Of a stretch of 64,000 bases of DNA, positions 60,565 through 64,000 are shown piece by piece. Each line of letters begins with the position of its first letter. Position 1 is the first letter of the stretch. The notes under the pieces were generated by a model. The model was given only the letters and a program-made list of their open reading frames with translations. It had not been told where the DNA came from and made no database searches. The stretch spans positions 62,001 to 126,000 of the forward strand of contig NZ_NOYD01000061.1 of assembly GCF_002258315.1 (NCBI RefSeq), in the 5' to 3' direction. The position numbers were made by a program, and so were the translations under genes. This stretch comes from Rhodococcus sp. 06-462-5. GTDB taxonomy: Bacteria; Actinomycetota; Actinomycetes; Mycobacteriales; Mycobacteriaceae.

Positions 60565-61874
60565 GTACCGAACCCGATACCGCGTCGACCGGTCGTCCGC
60601 GAGTCGCAGCCGACCACGCCGACTCGGAATCGATCATCGCGATTCCCAGCATGGACCCGTTCTATCGGGCCCCTGCCGGTTTCGAGCACACGGAGCCGGG
60701 AACCGTGTTGCGGTCCCGCGCGGTGACCCTCGCGTTGTTCGGTGTCATTCGGCAGAAAGTGTCGGCGTGGCAACTTCTGTACCGGACCACCAGCCTCGAC
60801 GGGGCAGCGCGTGTCGCGGTCACGACGGTGGTTCTTCCGGTCGGGGGGCGAGCGCAATCGGAGCGAGCACTGCTGTCCTATCAGTGCGCGATCGACGCCG
60901 TGTCGGATCGGTGTTTCCCGTCCTATGTTCTGCGGGCGGGCGCTCGAGCCGTCGGCTCCGTACCGCAGTTCGAGTTCATGATCATCCTGTACGCACTGCG
61001 CCGCGGATGGGTTCTGTCCCTCCCCGATCACGAGGGCATGGACGGGCTGTGGGGAGCCCCGATCGAGCCCGGTTACTGCACGCTCGACGGCGTCCGCGCG
61101 GCACTGTCTTTCGAGCCGCTCGACCTCACAGCCACCACCCCTGTCGCGCTGTGGGGGTACTCGGGCGGCGGGTTGGCGACGTCATGGGCCGCGGAGGTTG
61201 CAGCCGACTACGCCCCTGAACTCGACGTCGTCGGCGCTGCACTCGGATCGCCCGTCGGCGACCCCGGATCTGCATTCTCCCGCCTCAACGGCACCATCTT
61301 CGCGGCGCTGCCCGCGATGGTGGTGGAGGGCCTCCGTCGCACCTACCCCGTACTCGACCGCCTCGTTCGCGAACACGTTGCCGCGGCGGGGCTCGAAACC
61401 CTCTCATCTCTGCACCGCAAGACGACAGTGCACGCCGTCGCGTCCATGGTGATGCACGATCTGGAGCGGCACCTCGATATGCCGATGGCAGACCTCCTGG
61501 CGGCACCCGAGATGGTGCAGATTTTTCAGGATATCCAGCCCGGCAAGTCGGCACCCGAGTTTCCGCTGCTCGTGGTGCAGGCGGTGCATGATCCGATGAT
61601 CGACGTCGACGACGTGGACGGGCAAGTACGCCGGTATCGCGCTGCGGGAGCGAACGTCACCTACATCCGCGATCGTCTCAGCGAACACCTGTCGCTGCAC
61701 CCGATCGCGGCCCCCATCACTCTGGATTGGCTCTCGGATCGCTTCGCGGGCAAGCCGACCGACGAATCGTCGACGATCACCGTGTGGTCACTGGCCGGAT
61801 CTGTGCCGGGGCTGCGCGGATTGCTCGGACTCGCGGTATCCACCGGACGCGCATTCGCCGGCCGAATCGGTTGA
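60561..61874 (+). CDS. Lipase/esterase of the secretory-lipase (LIP) family
   Basis: 437 residues. Nucleophile serine in LWGYSGGGLATSW; GWVLSLPDHEGMDGLWGAP and VQAVHDPMIDV are characteristic of the LIP family of mycolate actinobacteria; the histidine is in LSEHLSLHP. No clear signal peptide at the N-terminus (a weak hydrophobic stretch near 54-66), so it may act in the cytoplasm. Coupled to the TetR gene by a four-base overlap, with the SDR and hydrolase across the operators; lipid or ester turnover is likely. Confidence 0.87.
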   Translation: MSTEPDTASTGRPRVAADHADSESIIAIPSMDPFYRAPAGFEHTEPGTVLRSRAVTLALFGVIRQKVSAWQLLYRTTSLDGAARVAVTTVVLPVGGRAQSERALLSYQCAIDAVSDRCFPSYVLRAGARAVGSVPQFEFMIILYALRRGWVLSLPDHEGMDGLWGAPIEPGYCTLDGVRAALSFEPLDLTATTPVALWGYSGGGLATSWAAEVAADYAPELDVVGAALGSPVGDPGSAFSRLNGTIFAALPAMVVEGLRRTYPVLDRLVREHVAAAGLETLSSLHRKTTVHAVASMVMHDLERHLDMPMADLLAAPEMVQIFQDIQPGKSAPEFPLLVVQAVHDPMIDVDDVDGQVRRYRAAGANVTYIRDRLSEHLSLHPIAAPITLDWLSDRFAGKPTDESSTITVWSLAGSVPGLRGLLGLAVSTGRAFAGRIG

Positions 61875-61909
61875 TACACAACCACATCGAGACCCGGAGA
61901 TGCTGAAGC

Positions 61910-64000
61910 TCAATTGGACGAAGCGGCAGTCGAGGATCGGAGCCGTCGAGCAAGATACGGTCCCGTGATGCTGTCCGGGGACACCGCGACTTCGGCAGGC
62001 GTCCCGGTTGCGACCACGGTGCCCCCGTTGTCGCCGCCGCCGGGACCGAGATCGATGACCCAGTCTGCGGAGGCTATGGCATCCAGGTCGTGTTCCACCA
62101 TCACCACGGTGTTGCCCGCGTCGACAAGTAGGTGCAGTTGGCGCATGAGCAGTGCGACGTCGGCGGGATGCAGCCCTGCGGTCGGTTCGTCCAGAAGATA
62201 CAGGGCAGTGCCGCGACGGGTGCGCTGCAATTCGGTGGCAATCTTGATGCGCTGCGCTTCACCGCCGCTCAGCTCGGTGGCGGGTTGACCGAGTCGAAGG
62301 TAACCGAGCCCGATGTCGCGCAACGTCTCCAGACTGCGGGATGCTCCCGTGATGTCGGCGAAGAACATCGCAGCCTCGTCCACCGACATGTGCAGCACCT
62401 CGGCAATTGTCCTGTCGCGCCACGTTATTTCGAGAGTCTCCGGTTTGTACCGGTCACCGTGACAGGTGGGGCAGGGGCCATAGGTGCCGGGGAGGAACAG
62501 CAGCTCCACCTCGACGAAACCGTCGCCCTGGCAGGTGGGGCATCGTCCGTCCGCGACGTTGAAGGAGAACCGTCCGGGTGCCCATCCGCGGGCCTTGGCC
62601 TCCTCGGTGCCGGCGAACAGTTTGCGGACGATGTCGAACATTCCGACGTAGGTGGCCAGTGTCGATCGGGGGGTTCGGCCGATGGGCCGTTGATCCACCC
62701 GGACCAGGCGGGTGAACGTCTCGATTCCGGAGACCTCGGCCACGTCGACCTCGATCTGCATGCCGTCGTCCTCGTCTGCCGCGGTCTCGAGTCGGTGGCG
62801 CGCCACCTCGAACAAGACCTGGCTGACGAGTGTCGACTTGCCGGAGCCCGACACACCCGTTACTGCCGTCAGGACCGCGTGTGGGAACTCCGCCGTCAAC
62901 TCCCGCAGATTGTGCCGGGTGACCCCGGCCAGAGTGAGCCAGCCCTGGGTGGGGCGCGCCTCCCGCTGCACGGATTCCGCTCGACCGAAGAGGTGCCTAC
63001 TGGTGACCGACTCCTCGATCTCCTCCAAACCCGCGACGGGACCGCTGTACAGCACCCGTCCGCCGCCCTCACCCGCTGCGGGTCCGATGTCGACCACCCA
63101 GTCGGCGCGGCGCACCACGTCCATGTCGTGTTCGACGACGAACAAGGAGTTTCCCGACGCCTTCAGCTGGTCCAGGACGTCGAGCAGTGGCTCGGCATCG
63201 GCGGGATGCAGTCCTGCGGAGGGTTCGTCCAACACGTACACCACCCCGAACAGACCCGAACGGAGCTGAGTGGCGATCCGCAACCGCTGCGTCTCGCCGG
63301 GCGACAGCGTCGTCGAGCTACGGCCGAGCGCCAGATATCCCAGGCCCAACTCGAGCAACACGTCGATCCTGGCCAGCAGGTCGGCGGTGATGCGTACCGC
63401 CACCTCCGTGGTCTCACCCGACTGTTCGGCTATCGGGCGCAGTACGGCGGCAAGTTCTGTCAGTGAGAGCGCATTGATCTCGGCGATCGAGCGGCCCGCG
63501 ATGGTGACGGCCAGCGCGTCGGCGCGCAGTCCACTGCCGGAGCACATCGGGCAGCGGACGGTCTCGGTGAATTGCAGGGCGCGTTCTCGCATGCGCTCGC
63601 TGTTCGAGTCGGACAGAACATGCATGACATGGCTGCGGGCGCTCCAGAACTTGCCTTCGTAACTGTGGTCGACTCGGCCCTCTTCCGGTTCGATCCACAC
63701 CTTGGGGTGCTCGTCGGTGAAGAGAAGCCACTCTCGGTCCTTCTTCTTCAGCGTGCGCCACGGTACGTCGATGTCGATACCCATGCCGCTGACGATGCTG
63801 CGCAGGTTCGCGCCCTGCCAGGCACCCGGCCACGCCGCGATCGCGCCCTCACGAATGCTCAGCGACGTATCGGGAACGAGCAATTCCGTTGTCACATCAT
63901 GGAACTCGCCCAACCCGCCGCATCGCGGGCAGGCCCCGGCGACAGTGTTGGGTGAAAACGCTTCCGCCGACAGCAGCGGCGCACCGTCGGGATAGGTACC
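61910..64000 (-). CDS. UvrA-like ABC ATPase, C-terminal part (5' end outside window)
   Basis: At least 696 residues are encoded; the frame stays open to the right edge through FSPNTVAGACPRCGGLGEF, the zinc-binding region of UvrA proteins. First signature reads LSPGETQRLRIATQL, departing from the normal LSGGE. The second ATPase has GVSGSGKSTL, the CPTCxG...CPTCHGD zinc module, LSGGEAQRIKIATEL and LLDEPTAGLHP. This combination marks the divergent UvrA-like class, whose roles are uncertain (proposed drug or damage tolerance) rather than housekeeping UvrA. Convergent with the lipase. Confidence 0.9.
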   Translation of the reverse strand, partial: GTYPDGAPLLSAEAFSPNTVAGACPRCGGLGEFHDVTTELLVPDTSLSIREGAIAAWPGAWQGANLRSIVSGMGIDIDVPWRTLKKKDREWLLFTDEHPKVWIEPEEGRVDHSYEGKFWSARSHVMHVLSDSNSERMRERALQFTETVRCPMCSGSGLRADALAVTIAGRSIAEINALSLTELAAVLRPIAEQSGETTEVAVRITADLLARIDVLLELGLGYLALGRSSTTLSPGETQRLRIATQLRSGLFGVVYVLDEPSAGLHPADAEPLLDVLDQLKASGNSLFVVEHDMDVVRRADWVVDIGPAAGEGGGRVLYSGPVAGLEEIEESVTSRHLFGRAESVQREARPTQGWLTLAGVTRHNLRELTAEFPHAVLTAVTGVSGSGKSTLVSQVLFEVARHRLETAADEDDGMQIEVDVAEVSGIETFTRLVRVDQRPIGRTPRSTLATYVGMFDIVRKLFAGTEEAKARGWAPGRFSFNVADGRCPTCQGDGFVEVELLFLPGTYGPCPTCHGDRYKPETLEITWRDRTIAEVLHMSVDEAAMFFADITGASRSLETLRDIGLGYLRLGQPATELSGGEAQRIKIATELQRTRRGTALYLLDEPTAGLHPADVALLMRQLHLLVDAGNTVVMVEHDLDAIASADWVIDLGPGGGDNGGTVVATGTPAEVAVSPDSITGPYLARRLRSSTAASSN

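Noticed and set aside
1..64000. Search for CRISPR arrays, tRNA/rRNA genes, insertion sequences, integrases or attachment repeats
   Set aside because: None seen by eye: no regularly spaced repeats, no transposase or integrase motifs, and no tRNA-like cloverleaf.

Overview
The window is GC-rich (mid-60s percent by eye), densely packed actinobacterial DNA. Many start/stop overlaps are of the ATGA, GTGA or TGATG type, GTG starts are frequent, and the gene content is rich in FadE/FadA/FadB, SDR, TetR and Ltp/OB-fold families. This fits a Rhodococcus-like member of the Nocardiaceae; the genus is inferred from style and families, not from a marker gene. No rRNA, tRNA, CRISPR array or insertion sequence was seen. 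Both edges cut genes: an ECF sigma factor on the left and a UvrA-like ATPase on the right.

Layout. 1-6 kb: sigma factor tail, a GNAT acetyltransferase, then a leftward operon for an NMT1/SsuA-type ABC importer ending in an FMN-dependent 2-hydroxyacid oxidase. 6-8.3 kb: a hydrolase and a MerR/SDR divergent pair with a palindromic operator. 8.4-16.8 kb: a leftward operon hyuA, hyuB (fused to a four-cysteine domain), aryl-AMP ligase, salicylyl-CoA-hydroxylase-like monooxygenase and TetR regulator. It diverges from a rightward operon (17-21.3 kb) of maleate isomerase, VOC enzyme, an 81-residue protein, an alpha/beta hydrolase and an AAHS aromatic-acid transporter. The two operons start from mirror-image promoters carrying the same 15-bp element. 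The set looks like uptake and catabolism of an aromatic or heteroaromatic acid through maleate to fumarate. 21.3-24.3 kb: thiolase-like protein, TetR and enoyl-CoA hydratase, with two copies of one operator.

24.5-54 kb holds what looks like one large catabolic regulon. Seven copies of an 18-bp palindrome, consensus TGAACTGA-NN-TCAGTTCA, sit at the promoters of an ABC importer operon, an EthD/metallo-beta-lactamase pair, an 11-gene leftward operon, a lone acyl-CoA dehydrogenase, a rightward NTF2-NTF2-fadA-fadB-binding-protein-reductase operon, a third binding protein, and two DUF1254/DUF1214 genes. The 11-gene operon runs enoyl-CoA hydratase, OB-fold, thiolase/aldolase, two FadE, an APH kinase, two SDR, an alcohol dehydrogenase, a CoA ligase and a TetR. 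Together they could import an organic acid, activate it to a CoA thioester, oxidise it, deal with a hydroxyacyl-CoA through a split ACAD10/11-like kinase/dehydrogenase pair, cleave it and finish by beta-oxidation. The substrate cannot be read from sequence.

54-64 kb is ordinary accessory chromosome: an epoxide hydrolase with a probable 5' frameshift, a MerR regulator, a membrane diguanylate cyclase with a small partner, hydrolases, an SDR/TetR pair with two operators, a lipase, and the C-terminal part of a UvrA-like protein.
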